64,000 nt of DNA from a bacterium (GCA_016124945.1 WGMT01000002.1:1-64000), one strand, 5' to 3'. Counted from the stretch's first letter, positions 38,601 through 48,798 are shown. Numbers and translations: made by a program. The notes: generated by a model not told the origin, from the sequence alone.

Positions 38601-41600
38601 AGGTCACCGCGCCGCCTTCGTCGATGACGGCGACGTTGGCCGTCTTTTCAATCGTGAGGACAGGCGCGTCCACGATCTGAAGCGAGGCGGCGCTGCTGTT
38701 GTTGGTGGGTGTGATGTCGTTGCCGGCTGTGATAGTGGCGGTGTTGGTGATGGTGCTGCTGTAGAGCGCCAGATCGTCGCTGAGGACACCGGTCAACGTG
38801 ATGACGCCGCCCACGCCGGGGGCCAGATCGCCCACCGTCCACGCCAGGTTGGGCGCGGCGCTGGTTTGGGTGATGGTGACGCCGCTGCTGATGACGCCGT
38901 CGATGGTCACACTGACCGGCACACTGTCGCCGATGACGACGCCGTCGGCGGTATTCGGTCCGCTGTTGGAGAAGCTAAGGGTGTAGGTAATGGCGTCGCC
39001 GGGTTTTGCACTGGAGGGCGTCACTGTTTTTGTGATGGCTACGTCGCCTGGCTGAACTTCATACGCACCCAAATCGCAATTCAATGAACGTGGCGCACCA
39101 CGCTGATCGACGGTGGGGCAGTAGGTGCTGTCTCCCTGATCGACGGCTGCGCTGTACCCGAAGAGGGCGAACGTTTCGGTTGGACCGCCGTTGTCGCGTA
39201 AGGGCATCAGACCTGGAATGCCGCTAAACGATGCACTGCAACTGCCGTCCTGGATCCAGTTATTGCTGTTTGTGGCGAGCGTGCCCCCACCCGTATTCAA
39301 ACAAGTGGGAAGCCTGCTACCAACCATGATGTTGTTGGCGAGGTGGAACGCGCCCTGTCGGTTGGCAATGGCCGCGCCGTTCGGGGACGTGTTCTCGACA
39401 AAGGTATTGTTGTCGGCGAACAGTGTGCCCACATGATTATAGATTGCTCCGCCCATATTGCCTGCTTGGTTGTAGGCGAACGTGCTGTTGGTGACGACAG
39501 TGTCACCGACCCAAGACCGAGAAATCGCTCCGCCGAAAGTGTTGAACGATGTGTTGCTCACAAAAGTACTGTTGTGAACCGACACCGTACCGATACCGTT
39601 TGTGTGGATTGCCCCTCCTTCCCAGGTTGCTCTGTTGCCGGCAAAGGTGCTGTCCGTCACCACAATATTGCTTGATCCCCTTGTGAATATAACGCCGCCA
39701 TTGCCACCGACTGCCTGGTTATCGGTGAAAATGCTATTTGTCACGGTCATGCTGCGTGCCTGGTCGATGCGAATGCTACCGCCGTCTGTCCCTGGATTCC
39801 CGTCGACGAATTGGAGGCTGTCGAATGTCACGTCTTTGCCGGCCGTGCTGATGTAGAAATGACGGAGGGCGTTGTTGCCGCTGATGCGGATCGGCTCATC
39901 CAGCGCAGAGCCGTCAATCGTCATGCCTTTGTTGATGACCAGATGACCCGACGTCAACGTGATGGTCTGGCCGGAGAGGCTCAGGTCGAAGTCGATGACA
40001 CCACCGTCACAGAGATCGGCAATGGCCTGTCGCAACGAGCCAGGGCCGCTGTCGTCGGGATTCTGTACGGTGATGGCGTGGAAACAGGAGACGACAATCT
40101 CGACCTGCGCGCTGTTGTTTGTGGCAACTACGTCGTTGACCGCGGTAATCGTCGCCGTGTTGGTGATGGGCCCCAGAGACGTTATCCCTCCGCTGACCGT
40201 CCCCGTCAGCGTGATGACGCCGCCTGCGCCTCTGGCTAGATCGCTGACCGTCCACACCAGGTTGGGCGCGTCGCTCGTCTGGGTAATGACAACCCCATTG
40301 CCCACGGTGCTGCTGATCACACCGTTGACGGTGACGCTCAGCGGCACGCTGTCGCTAATCACAATGCCGCCGGCTATGCCAGGACGTCTGTTGGTGAAGC
40401 TTAATGTGTAGGTGATGGGTTCACCCGGCGCCGGTATGGGGAAGTACGCGTGCTTGGTAATGGCCAGATCCGAGTAGAGTGGCACAAACGGCGACTCATC
40501 GAAGCCGATGTCGAAGCCGCCCTGCTGCGGGCGCACATCACCGAAGAAGTCGCTGGTGATGCCGGCGTCCGTCCCCGCGTTGATGGCTTCGCTCAGGGCG
40601 GTCAGTTGGAAGTCGCCGCCGGCCGCGTCGGCGAAGGCCGCGTTGCCGGTGATGGAGTTTGTCCCTGCTGTCACCGTGCCGCTGAACGGCGTGGTCACAT
40701 TGTCAAAGAGGTTGAAGTCTTCGGTCACAACGCCGTCCACGCGCTCAATGGCGATGGCGTGGCCGGCGATGAGGGTATTGGTGACGGTCACCGCGCCGTT
40801 GTTAACGTAGATGGCAGTCTCGTCCTCAATCTGAGGGCCGACAATGGTCGTGTGTAAGATGGTCAGTCGATTGTCACTGCCGCCGGTGCCCATCATAAAG
40901 ATTGCACTTGACGGAACTTCGGTCGCCTGGTTACCGGTAAAGAGGGTGTTGACTATCTGCGAAGGCGAATTGATATGGCCTTGAATGTAGACACCGCCAC
41001 CTCGCCTAACCGCCGTGTTGCGGATAAAGGCGCTGTTTGTGACGGTGGATGTGTTCTCCAGCACAATTCCACCGCCGGTACGCCGAGCTATGTTCTGTGT
41101 GAAAGTCGTATCCGAAACGGTTGCCACTTGCAAGATGTATGCCCCGCCACCGTCGGTAGCTGTGTTGCGAGTGAACAGGCTACTTGAGATCGTGGCCTCA
41201 TCTCGTGCATAGATCCCACCACCGGGGCCCCTGGTTGCTGTATTGCTGATAAAGGATGTCGCTGTAATGTTGGCCGGTCGATTGACCCAAATCCCCGCGC
41301 CCTCTTCTGCTGTGTTGGTGAAGATCGATGTGTTGGTCAAGGTTAACTGCGTCTGGAAGGCATAGATGCCGCCACCAACGGAGCTGGCGCGGTTGCCTTC
41401 AATTAACGAGTCGCTAATGTGGATTGTGCCGTTGGTGGCACGAATGCCGCCGCCGGCCCTCATGGTTGATTGGTTGTCGGCAACCGTGCTATCAACCGCG
41501 ACAAACTGACCGGTAACACTGATGCCGCCACCTTCACTGGTCGCCGTGTTGCCACGTACCTCGGTGCTGACCAATGTCAGGCCGTTTGCAGCACGCATGC

Positions 41601-44600
41601 CGCCGCCCGGCCCACCGATTGCTGAGTTGTACGTGAATTGACTACTTGAGATCGTGGCCTCACCTTCCACATAGACCCCACCGCCGGCGCTGCCGGACGT
41701 ATTGCTAATGAATTCGGTGCTGGTGATGTCGACTGTACTGTTGACATACGCCCCGCCGCCGCTTCTGGCTGACTGGTTGCGAATGAACGCGGTGCCGGTG
41801 ATGCCCACCATGCTGTTGAGATAGGCCCCACCGCCATTACGAACGGTTGCTGTGTTGCCAATGAAGGATGTCCTGGTAAGGTTGACAGGTCGATCGGCCC
41901 ATAGCCCTCCCCCTTCACCTGCTGTGTTGGTGAGGATCAATGTGTTTGTCAGCGTCAAGGGCGACTGGAAGGCGTAGATACCGCCGCCGACGTCGATCGC
42001 ACGGTTGCCTTCGATGGACGAGCCGCTGATATTCACTGTACCGTTGGTGGCGCGAATGCCGCCGCCGGAGCGCACGGTTGTCTCGTTGTCTGCAATGGTG
42101 CTATCAACGACAACAACCTGACCGGTCACGCTGATGCCGCCGCCTTCGCTGGTTGCAGAGTTGCCACGCACCTCGCTGCTGACCAATGTTAGGCCGTTCT
42201 CCGTACGCATGCCGCCGCCCTGTCCACCCGTTGCTGAGTTGTGAGCGAATAGACTAGTGGAGATAGTGGCCGCACTACCCGCTAAGATCCCGCCGCCGAC
42301 ACTTGCCGTATTGCTGATAAAGGAGGTGCCGGTGATGCCGGCTGTACTGGCGACAAATGCCCCGCCGCCCCTCGCAGATGATCCGGTTGCTGCGTTGTTG
42401 TAGAGCACAACCTGGCTCAAGGTGATCGCCTGGCTGGTGTTGATGCCGGCTCCATTGCCGCCTGCACCGGATTCAGTGGTGCGCCCATTCTGAATCGTTA
42501 GATCCTGCACCGTCAACGCCGCCGTGGCCGAGATCACGCGGCCACTGTGCAGCGCGTCCAGCGTCGTCGTCTGCACCGCGGACGGTGTGATCCAGTTCGT
42601 CGTGGTGTAGCCGCCCGCCAGCGTCAACGTCTTGGTGATGAGGGCAAGTTGCGTTGTGCCGCCCGCGTTGACCGTCCCCGCGCAATAGCCTGCGATCTTC
42701 ACCATGCCGCCCGCGGACGCCGCCGCCACCGCATCGCGCACAGCCAGGCTGTCGGCGCTGCGGAAGATGGTCGAACCATTGTCGTGGGTGGCAAAGCAGA
42801 TTGGCGTCGCGAAAGGCGACTCATCGAAGCCGATGTCGAAGCCGCCCTGCTGCGGGCGCACATCGCCGAAGAAGTCGCTGGTGATGCCGGCATCTGTCCC
42901 CGCGTTGATGGCGTCGCTCAGTGCCGTGAGTTGGAAGTCGCCGCCGGCCGCGTCGGTGAAGGCTGCGCTGCCGGTGATGGAGTTTGTCCCTGCCGTCACC
43001 GTGCCGCTGAACGGCGTGGTGACGGTGTCGAAGAGGTTGAAGTCTTCGGTCACCGCGCCGTCCACGCGCTCGATGGCGATGGCCTGGTTGCTTACAATCG
43101 TATTGGTGATCTCCACCGTGCCGTCAACCACATAGATGGCTGGCCCATCTTGGGCGGAGGGGCTGGCAATCGTACTGTGCAGCAAACTCAGCCGATTGGC
43201 GCTCCCGCCGTCACCCACCATATGCAGCGCATTACCCTGATTGATATTCGACCGGTTGTTGGCAAAGAGGGTGTTGACCACCTGCGAGGGTGAGCTGATG
43301 CTGCCGAAAATCCACGCCCCGCCGCCGTCTCGCCCTGCCGTATTGCTGATAAAGGAGGTGCCGGTGATGCTGGCCGTTTGTACAAACACCGCCCCGCCGC
43401 CCCCGCCACCTGCCGTATTGCTGATGAAGTTACTGCCGGTGGCGCTGGTCGCAGTGAAGAAATACGCCCCGCCGCCTATGCCTGCTGCCGTATTGCTGAT
43501 AAAGGAGGTGCCGGTGATGCTGGCCGCGCCGACGACAATCGCCCCGCCGCCGCTGCCACCTGCCGTATTGCTGAGGAAGGATGTGCCGGTGATACTGGCC
43601 GCGTCGCCGACAATTACCCCGGCGCCGTCGCCTGCTGCCCTATTGCTGACAAATGAACTGTTTCCGATGTCGGCCACCAGATTGAAATACGCCCCGCCAC
43701 CTTCGCCTTCTGCCGTATTGCTGAGGAAAGATGCGTCGGTGATACTGGCCTTATTGTGGACATACGCCCCGCCCCCGACGAATGCCGTATTGCTAATAAA
43801 GGAAGTGCCGGTGATGCTGGCCGCGCCGCCGACATACGCCCCGCCGCCGCTGCCACCTGCCGTGTTGCTGAGGAAGGTGGTGCTTGTGATGCTGGCCGCG
43901 CCGCCGACATACGCCCCGCCGCCGGTTCCGCTGCTTGCCGTGTTGCTGAGGAAGGTCGTGCTTGTGATGCTGGCCGTACTATTGACAAACGCCCCACCGC
44001 CTCGAGTGCTCGACCCGGTTATGGCGTTGTTCAAAAGGATGACCTGGCTCAACGTGAGGGCCTGGTTGCTGTTGATGCCCGCACCATGCCCGGCTGTACT
44101 ATCAGCCGTGGTGCGCCCGTTCTGGATCGTCAGATCTTGCACGGTCAACGCCGCCGTGGCCGAGATGACGCGGCCACTTTGCAGCGCGTCCAATGTGGTC
44201 GTCTGTACTGCGGACGGGGTGATCCAGTTCGTCGTCGTGTAGCCACCGGCCAGGCTGATAGGCTGCGTCACGAGGACAAGCTGATCGGTGCCGCCCTCGT
44301 TGACTGTCCCCGCGCAGGTGCCGGCGATGCGCACCGTGCCGCCCGCAGACGCCGCCGCCACCGCAGCGCGCACAGCCAGGCTGTCGGCGCTGCGGAAGAT
44401 GGTCGAACCATTGTCGTGGGTGGCAAAGCAGATTGGCGTTGCGAACGGCGACTCGTCGAAGCCGATGTCGAAGCCGCCCTGCTGCGGGCGCACATCGCCG
44501 AAAAAGTCGCTGGTGATGCCAGCGTCCGTCCCCGCGTTGATGGCGGCGCTGGCTGCCGTCAGTTGGAAGTCGCCGTTGGCTGCGTCGGCGAAGGCTGCGC

Positions 44601-47600
44601 TGCCGGTGATGGAGTTTGTCCCTGCCGTCACCGTGCCGCTTACCGGCGTGGTGACGGTGTCGAAGAGGTTGAAGTCTTCGGTCACCGCGCCGCCCATGCG
44701 CTCGATGGCGACAGCGTGGTTGGCCACGAGGGTGTTGGTGATGCCCACCACACCGTCCACAACGTAGATGGCGGCGCCGTCCTCGCTGGATTGGTTGGTT
44801 ATGGTGTTGTGCAACACGAGTATCTCGCCGAATCCCAGCAAGAAAATTGCATCGCCTTCATTGCTGAGGGAGCGATTATCGGCCATGAGGCTGTTGACAA
44901 CAGTGAACGGCCCGAAAGAGTTGCCTCGGATCCAGAGAGCGCCGCCGCTCTGTCCTGCCGTATTGCCAAGGAAGGTCGTGCCCGTTATGCCACCTCTGCC
45001 GTTCATGAAGACGCCGCCACCTTCTTTATCTGCCCAGTTGTCCACGATGGAGCCGCCCATGAGACGTAGGTTGCTGCCGGCATGAAGACCGCCACCCCCT
45101 TCGCCTGCTCTGTTGCCGATGAAATCAGTGTCCGTGATCCTCGCTGAAGCCGCGAGAAATGCACCGCCGCCTTCAACAGCCGTGTTGCTCATGAAGGTTG
45201 TGCTCATGATCTGCATGCCGTTCCCAGCGTTCAGTCCACCACCCAGCGTGGCCGTGTTGCTGAGGAAGATCGAGCTCGAAATGCTGCTGCCACTCAGCGA
45301 AGATCCAAAGCTCATGCCGCCGCCCCAGTTGTCTGCCGTATTGCTGAAGAAGGTCGTGCTCACAATCGTCGCCACGGTCTGGGCAAACACCCCGCCGCCG
45401 GCGGCGTTTGCACCGAGCGCGGCGTTGTTGTAGAGGACGGCGCCGTTAAGCGTGAGAGTCTGCTCGGCCTGGATGCCTGCGCCATTCCCAGCGACACCGG
45501 TAACCGTTGTGCGTCCGTTTTGAATTGTGAGATCCTGCACCGTCAACGCTGCCGTGGCCGAGATGACGCGGCCACTTTGCAGCGCGTCCAATGTGGTCGT
45601 CTGTACTGCGGACGGGGTGATCCAGTTCGTCGTCGTGTAGCCACCGGCCAGGGTGATGGGCTGCGTCACGAGGACAAGCTGATCCGTGCCGTCTTCGTTG
45701 ACTGTCCCCGCGCAGGTGCCGGCGATGCGCACCGTGCCGCCTGCGGACGCCGCCGCCACGGCGTCGCGCACGGCCTGAGCGTCCGCGCTGGAGAAGTCGG
45801 TCACGTTGTCGCCGGTGTACTCGGTGAAGCAGACCGGCGTGGGCGTTGCAAAAGGTGATTCATAAGCGCCTAGATCCACCGTGCCTTGCTGGATGCGATC
45901 ATTGCCGCCCAAGTCTGTGGTGACGCCGCTGGGGATCAGCCCGTTGTCCCCTGCGTCAATGGCCGGGGAGCCGGGTTGCAGGCGCAGGTCCCCGGCGGTG
46001 GTGGGGGTGGTGGACGGGTCGGGTGATGAGACAAACAGCGGGTCGGCATCGGCCAGATTGTTGCCGTCATCGGTGCCGCAAGTGGCGTTCCATATACCGC
46101 CTGGGTTGCATCCCTGCACCACGCTGTAGCGGATGGTTGGGCTGCTAGTGTCCACGTTGTGAATGGAGGCGCCGGCTGTGCCGATTCCGCTACTATCCTG
46201 GTTGTTCCAGAAGATGCTGTTCTGGATCGTCGGGCGGCTGTTGTTGAAGTTGAACATGCCGCCGCCGTTGTTGTTGGCGGAATTGCCCGAGAAGGAGACG
46301 TTGGTGAGCATCAGGCCGCGGTTGCTGTTGTTGTACATGCCGCCGCCGTTGTTGTTGGCGGAATTACCTGAGAAGGAGACGTTGGTGAGTATCGGGCTGC
46401 TGTTGCCGTTGGTGAGCATGCCGCCGCCGATGCCGGCGGAATTGCCCGAGAAAGAGACATTGGTGAGCCTCGGGCTGCTGCTGGTGATGTTGTACATGCC
46501 GCCGCCGGCGCCGGCGGAATTGCCTGAGAAGGAGCTGTTGGTGAGCGTCGGGCTGCTGTCTGTGTTGTGCATGCCGCCGCCGCCTAAGCTGGCGGAATTG
46601 CCCGAGAAGGAGACGTTGGTTAGCGTCGGCCTGCTTTCGCGATTAAACATGCCGCCGCCGCTGCCGGCGGAATTGCCTGAGAAGGAGACGTTGGTGAGCG
46701 TCGGGCTGCTGTTGGAGAAGTTGGCCATGCCGCCGCCGCTGTCGGCAGAATTGCCTGAGAAAGAGACGTTGATGAGCGTCGGGCTGCTGTCGCTGTTGTG
46801 CATGCCCCCACTATTGTTATTTCCGGAATTGCCCGAGAAAGAGACGTTGGCAATCGTCGGGCTGCCGTTGTTGTTGACCATACCGCCGCCACGATTGTTT
46901 GGAAAAGTCCCATTCGCCAACCCCGCGGTGACAGTAAACCCGTCGAGCACCGCCGTGCCGTCTGTGCCGCTGCCGGTGACCACGTGGTAGGCATTGGCGC
47001 CGGTGAGGTTGGCCGTATCAGTGACCACGCCGTTGGCGTCCACCGTGTCGTTGCCGTCGAGATCGCCGCTGAGGACGGTGACGTTCGCCTCCCAATTGCG
47101 CTGGTCCAGGCTGGACTCCGTCCCCGCGAAGCCGCCGTACAGGGCGACGCCGTCCTTGAGCTGGAAGGTGCTATTGCGGTCGTTGTCGGTCTGTCCATCG
47201 CCGTCGTCGGGGTAGTAGACGCCTTCCGCCACCCAGATCTGGTAACTGCTCTGTGTCACGGCTAGGGCGTCCTGTACATTGGTGAAGGCGTCGGTCCACG
47301 AAAGGCCGGTGGCTGCGCCGCTGGCGTCCTTGTCCACGTAGCGGATTTGGACCTCGTACGCGCCCAGGTCAATGGCCACGCCGACAATGCGCGGTGCGCC
47401 GCCCAAGTCGGTGGTGGTGGCGTTGGCGCTGTTGTCCCCCATATCAATGGCCGGGGAGCCGGATTGCAGGCGCAGGTCCCCGGCGGTGGTGGGCGCGGTG
47501 GACGGGTCCACGGCGGTGACGAAGCGTGGATCGTTGGCGGGGTCTGTGCCGTCCAGGTTGCCTGTGCCCGCTGGGTTTTGTCCTTGCACCAGGCTGTGGT

Positions 47601-48798
47601 GGATGGTTGGGCTGCTGCTGTCCACGTTGTGAATAGAGGCGCCGGCCGTGTCCGTTCCGCTGTTCTCCTGGTTGTTCCAGAAAATGCTGTTCTGGATCGT
47701 CGGACTGCTGCTCTCGTTGTACATGCCGCCGCCGAAGCCGGCGGTGTTGCCCGAGAAGGAGACGTTGGTGAGCGTCGGGTTGCTTCTGCGGTTGTACATG
47801 CCGCCGCCGTCATCGTTGGCGGAATTGCCCGAGAAGGAGACGTCGGTAAGTGTCGGGCTGCTGCTCTGGAAGTTGTACATGCCGCCGCCTTCGTTGGCGG
47901 AATTACCTGAGAAGGAGAGATTGGTGAGTGTCGGGCTGCTGCTGAAGTTGAACATGCCGCCGCCGCTGTTTATGGTGGAATTGCCCGAGAATGAGACGTT
48001 GGTGAGCGTCGGGCTGCTGCTGCTCTGGTTGTGTATGCCGCCGCCGCCGTTACTGGCGGAATTGGCCGAGAAGGAGACGTTGGTGAGTGTTGGACTGCTG
48101 TCGAAGTTGTACATGCCGCCGCCGAAGGAGTTGGCGGAACTGCCCCAAAAGGAGACGTTGGCAATCGTCAGGTTGCCGTTGACGATGTACATACCGCCGC
48201 CACATTGCGGGCCGCAGGGGGACACGAATGCCCCATTCGCCAACCCCGCGGTGACGGTGAAGCCGTCGAGCCGCGCGGTGTCGTCTGTGCCGCTGCCGGT
48301 GACGACGTGGTAGGCGTTACCGCCGGTGAGGTTGGCCGTATCAATGACCACGCCGGTGGCGTCCACCGTGTCGTTGCCGTCGAGATCGCCGCTGAGGACG
48401 GTGACGTTCGCCTCCCAATTGCGCTGGTCCAGGCTGGACTCCGTCCCTGCGAAGCCGCCGTAGAGGGCCACGCCGTTCTTGAGCTGGAAGGTGCTGTTGC
48501 GGGCGTTGTCGGTCTGTCCATCGCCTTGGTCCGGGTAGTAGACGCCTTCCGCCACCCAGATCTGGTCGCCGGATGAGGCATCGGCCAGCGCGTCCTGTAA
48601 GCTGGTGTAGGCGTTTGCCCAGGATGTGCCGTTGTTGGCGCCTGTGGCGTCGGCGTCGACGTAGATGATGGTCCCCTGGGCCAGGGCGCTGTTGAAGGCG
48701 CCGCCGAGGGTGAGGATCAATGCCAACACAATGGCCGACGGCAAAGTAATGCGTCCTGTGCGGGAAGCGAAGCAATGGGTGAAGAAGGCGGCGAACAT
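35623..48798 (-). CDS. Giant secreted beta-helix / DUF11 / PKD protein (4391 aa)
   Basis: ATG 48798 has AGGAG 6 nt upstream. A signal peptide ends near residue 40 (ALAQ). Two copies of a right-handed beta-helix module with [19 protein letters not shown] rungs and choice-of-anchor-Q ends (SPAID.GDN, DLGAYE) occupy about 41-1000. Three further beta-helix modules (AGGTVRIAGTCAGTVN start, FGDVRPQQGGFDIGFDE end) span about 1000-2770. Then come DUF11, another beta-helix with anchor-Q-like end (about 2900-3245), DUF11 repeats, several PKD domains, a TPTETPTATP linker (about 4030-4090), a putative-Ig domain, an FLPGVMN motif and a jelly-roll-like C-terminal domain ending near the stop. It is probably exported and surface-attached or released; the ligand is unknown. 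No enzyme active site is recognised. Confidence 0.92.
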   Translation of the reverse strand: MFAAFFTHCFASRTGRITLPSAIVLALILTLGGAFNSALAQGTIIYVDADATGANNGTSWANAYTSLQDALADASSGDQIWVAEGVYYPDQGDGQTDNARNSTFQLKNGVALYGGFAGTESSLDQRNWEANVTVLSGDLDGNDTVDATGVVIDTANLTGGNAYHVVTGSGTDDTARLDGFTVTAGLANGAFVSPCGPQCGGGMYIVNGNLTIANVSFWGSSANSFGGGMYNFDSSPTLTNVSFSANSASNGGGGIHNQSSSSPTLTNVSFSGNSTINSGGGMFNFSSSPTLTNLSFSGNSANEGGGMYNFQSSSPTLTDVSFSGNSANDDGGGMYNRRSNPTLTNVSFSGNTAGFGGGMYNESSSPTIQNSIFWNNQENSGTDTAGASIHNVDSSSPTIHHSLVQGQNPAGTGNLDGTDPANDPRFVTAVDPSTAPTTAGDLRLQSGSPAIDMGDNSANATTTDLGGAPRIVGVAIDLGAYEVQIRYVDKDASGAATGLSWTDAFTNVQDALAVTQSSYQIWVAEGVYYPDDGDGQTDNDRNSTFQLKDGVALYGGFAGTESSLDQRNWEANVTVLSGDLDGNDTVDANGVVTDTANLTGANAYHVVTGSGTDGTAVLDGFTVTAGLANGTFPNNRGGGMVNNNGSPTIANVSFSGNSGNNNSGGMHNSDSSPTLINVSFSGNSADSGGGMANFSNSSPTLTNVSFSGNSAGSGGGMFNRESRPTLTNVSFSGNSASLGGGGMHNTDSSPTLTNSSFSGNSAGAGGGMYNITSSSPRLTNVSFSGNSAGIGGGMLTNGNSSPILTNVSFSGNSANNNGGGMYNNSNRGLMLTNVSFSGNSANNNGGGMFNFNNSRPTIQNSIFWNNQDSSGIGTAGASIHNVDTSSPTIRYSVVQGCNPGGIWNATCGTDDGNNLADADPLFVSSPDPSTTPTTAGDLRLQPGSPAIDAGDNGLIPSGVTTDLGGNDRIQQGTVDLGAYESPFATPTPVCFTEYTGDNVTDFSSADAQAVRDAVAAASAGGTVRIAGTCAGTVNEDGTDQLVLVTQPITLAGGYTTTNWITPSAVQTTTLDALQSGRVISATAALTVQDLTIQNGRTTVTGVAGNGAGIQAEQTLTLNGAVLYNNAALGANAAGGGVFAQTVATIVSTTFFSNTADNWGGGMSFGSSLSGSSISSSIFLSNTATLGGGLNAGNGMQIMSTTFMSNTAVEGGGAFLAASARITDTDFIGNRAGEGGGGLHAGSNLRLMGGSIVDNWADKEGGGVFMNGRGGITGTTFLGNTAGQSGGALWIRGNSFGPFTVVNSLMADNRSLSNEGDAIFLLGFGEILVLHNTITNQSSEDGAAIYVVDGVVGITNTLVANHAVAIERMGGAVTEDFNLFDTVTTPVSGTVTAGTNSITGSAAFADAANGDFQLTAASAAINAGTDAGITSDFFGDVRPQQGGFDIGFDESPFATPICFATHDNGSTIFRSADSLAVRAAVAAASAGGTVRIAGTCAGTVNEGGTDQLVLVTQPISLAGGYTTTNWITPSAVQTTTLDALQSGRVISATAALTVQDLTIQNGRTTADSTAGHGAGINSNQALTLSQVILLNNAITGSSTRGGGAFVNSTASITSTTFLSNTASSGTGGGAYVGGAASITSTTFLSNTAGGSGGGAYVGGAASITGTSFISNTAFVGGGAYVHNKASITDASFLSNTAEGEGGGAYFNLVADIGNSSFVSNRAAGDGAGVIVGDAASITGTSFLSNTAGGSGGGAIVVGAASITGTSFISNTAAGIGGGAYFFTATSATGSNFISNTAGGGGGGAVFVQTASITGTSFISNTAGRDGGGAWIFGSISSPSQVVNTLFANNRSNINQGNALHMVGDGGSANRLSLLHSTIASPSAQDGPAIYVVDGTVEITNTIVSNQAIAIERVDGAVTEDFNLFDTVTTPFSGTVTAGTNSITGSAAFTDAAGGDFQLTALSDAINAGTDAGITSDFFGDVRPQQGGFDIGFDESPFATPICFATHDNGSTIFRSADSLAVRDAVAAASAGGMVKIAGYCAGTVNAGGTTQLALITKTLTLAGGYTTTNWITPSAVQTTTLDALHSGRVISATAALTVQDLTIQNGRTTESGAGGNGAGINTSQAITLSQVVLYNNAATGSSARGGGAFVASTAGITGTSFISNTASVGGGILAGSAATISTSLFAHNSATGGQGGGMRTENGLTLVSSEVRGNSATSEGGGISVTGQVVVVDSTIADNETTVRSGGGIRATNGTVNISGSSIEGNRAIDVGGGIYAFQSPLTLTNTLILTNTAGEGGGLWADRPVNLTRTSFIGNTATVRNGGGAYLNSMVGITGTAFIRNQSARSGGGAYVNSTVDITSTEFISNTSGSAGGGVYVEGEATISSSQFTYNSAIGGPGGGMRAANGLTLVSTEVRGNTATSEGGGISVTGQFVAVDSTVADNQSTMRAGGGIRATNGTIHISDSLIEGNRASSVGGGIYAFQTQLTLTNTSIFTNTAEEGAGIWVNRPANITATSFISNTATRGPGGGIYARDEATISSSLFTRNTATDGGGAYILQVATVSDTTFTQNIARRTGGGIVLENTSTVTNSAFIRNTAVRRGGGVYIQGHINSPSQIVNTLFTGNQATEVPSSAIFMMGTGGSDNRLTILHTTIVGPQIEDETAIYVNNGAVTVTNTLIAGHAIAIERVDGVVTEDFNLFDNVTTPFSGTVTAGTNSITGNAAFADAAGGDFQLTALSEAINAGTDAGITSDFFGDVRPQQGGFDIGFDESPFVPLYSDLAITKHAYFPIPAPGEPITYTLSFTNRRPGIAGGIVISDSVPLSVTVNGVISSTVGNGVVITQTSDAPNLVWTVSDLARGAGGVITLTGTVSGGITSLGPITNTATITAVNDVVATNNSAQVEIVVSCFHAITVQNPDDSGPGSLRQAIADLCDGGVIDFDLSLSGQTITLTSGHLVINKGMTIDGSALDEPIRISGNNALRHFYISTAGKDVTFDSLQFVDGNPGTDGGSIRIDQARSMTVTNSIFTDNQAVGGNGGVIFTRGSSNIVVTDSTFAGNRATWEGGAIHTNGIGTVSVHNSTFVSNTSFNTFGGAISRSWVGDTVVTNSTFAYNQAGNMGGAIYNHVGTLFADNNTFVENTSPNGAAIANRQGAFHLANNIMVGSRLPTCLNTGGGTLATNSNNWIQDGSCSASFSGIPGLMPLRDNGGPTETFALFGYSAAVDQGDSTYCPTVDQRGAPRSLNCDLGAYEVQPGDVAITKTVTPSSAKPGDAITYTLSFSNSGPNTADGVVIGDSVPVSVTIDGVISSGVTITQTSAAPNLAWTVGDLAPGVGGVITLTGVLSDDLALYSSTITNTATITAGNDITPTNNSSAASLQIVDAPVLTIEKTANVAVIDEGGAVTYTVVVANVGGSSATSVTVTDDMTGTLADGVTLAAGEVVTYTYSVTTDDGPQTTVNTAAVTSAQTSLITHSVSVTVNNVAPTLAVQRSAPNVDEGSTFTLTLGLINDPGDDTVTGYVVTWGDGAVITYSVGATLTHVYAEDGNYDIRIDVIDEDGVHTGAAETSVTVNNVAPTVTAGTSQTITLGGPVTVTATFADPGSADTHTAIVDWGDSSSANGVIDGGTISAGHTYTATGVFSVEICVTDDDSGQGCDTLTVTVTNTAPTADAGDDQTVNVDTLVTLDGSGSSDADNHLPLSYGWVQSGGPSVSLSDSSAVSPTFSAPATPTVITFTLTVTDSFGLGGAPDTVIVTVGDVAVSGLSAESNSPTVLGQSTAFTATISGGSNVTYTWDFGVGNSGVGAQASHTYAAAGVYTATVTATNAAGSVSATVETTVLSRPALTIAKTAEPTVIAEGGTVTYTVVVANVGASQATGVTVTDDMTGTLADGLTLAAGGAVTYTYSVTTDDGPQTTVNTAAVTSTQTSLITGSVRVTVTNVAPTAVFANNGPADEGTTATVTFSGQDDASLADLTAGFRYSFDFDNDNVFEVTDVISPSVTVPADYLSGVSSRTVRGRIADKDGGFTDYTTVVTVIAATPTPTATPTETPTATPTETPTETPTATPTETPTATPTETPTETPTATPTETPTATPTPTSVAIGAGNPPTVINPGDQESTVGQAVTLAIVAQDPDGDTLSFTPEGLPAGLTLNTETGVISGAPITPGDYAVTIHVSDGMESVFISFGWRVLPAEHFNFLPGVMNAMPSYTNDFEDDAQGWSVGPVTSAPNGQKFLGEFGNETVSLTVGNLPAHTQVTVEFDLYVIRSWDGNQRQIAETLSPEEQRVRAGAADFSPELVDVRIGPDIFRVQSDGVTLLDATFSNWPGGTQNYPTENSAAQTGASAVNSLGYAFQGMPMDAVYRIRLTFEHSDPTLVLDFTGSSLQIIEDESWGIDNVRVWAR
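36525..36715 (-). repeat. Pro/Thr linker-coding tandem repeat in the 4391-aa gene
   Basis: Tandem 12-nt-based units encode TPTE/TPTA blocks, with a larger unit TPTETPTATPTE duplicated. This is a flexible spacer between PKD and putative-Ig domains. Unit loss or gain would keep the frame. Confidence 0.85.
42529..45659 (-). repeat. Near-identical in-frame direct repeats between beta-helix modules
   Basis: A stretch of over 100 nt encoding AALTVQDLTIQNGRTT and its upstream TTLDALQSGRVISAT recurs with marker CGAGAT(G/C)ACG at 42529, 44161 and 45559. Spacings are 1632 and 1398 nt, both multiples of three. A second shared block encoding DVRPQQGGFDIGFDESPF lies near 40495, 42820 and 44450. Recombination between copies would delete or add whole modules without a frameshift. 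Confidence 0.8.
46230..48190 (-). repeat. Beta-helix rung repeats in the 4391-aa gene
   Basis: Two arrays (about 46230-46880 and 47690-48190) of imperfect 66-75-nt coding repeats, each encoding [11 protein letters not shown] plus a Gly-rich GGGMYN turn. They read as rungs of a solenoid, not CRISPR: no fixed spacer, and the frame is continuous. Confidence 0.85.

Noticed and set aside
46230..48190. Possible CRISPR array from regularly spaced repeats
   Set aside because: Repeats are imperfect, have no constant repeat-spacer pattern, and are translated as beta-helix rungs in an uninterrupted ORF.
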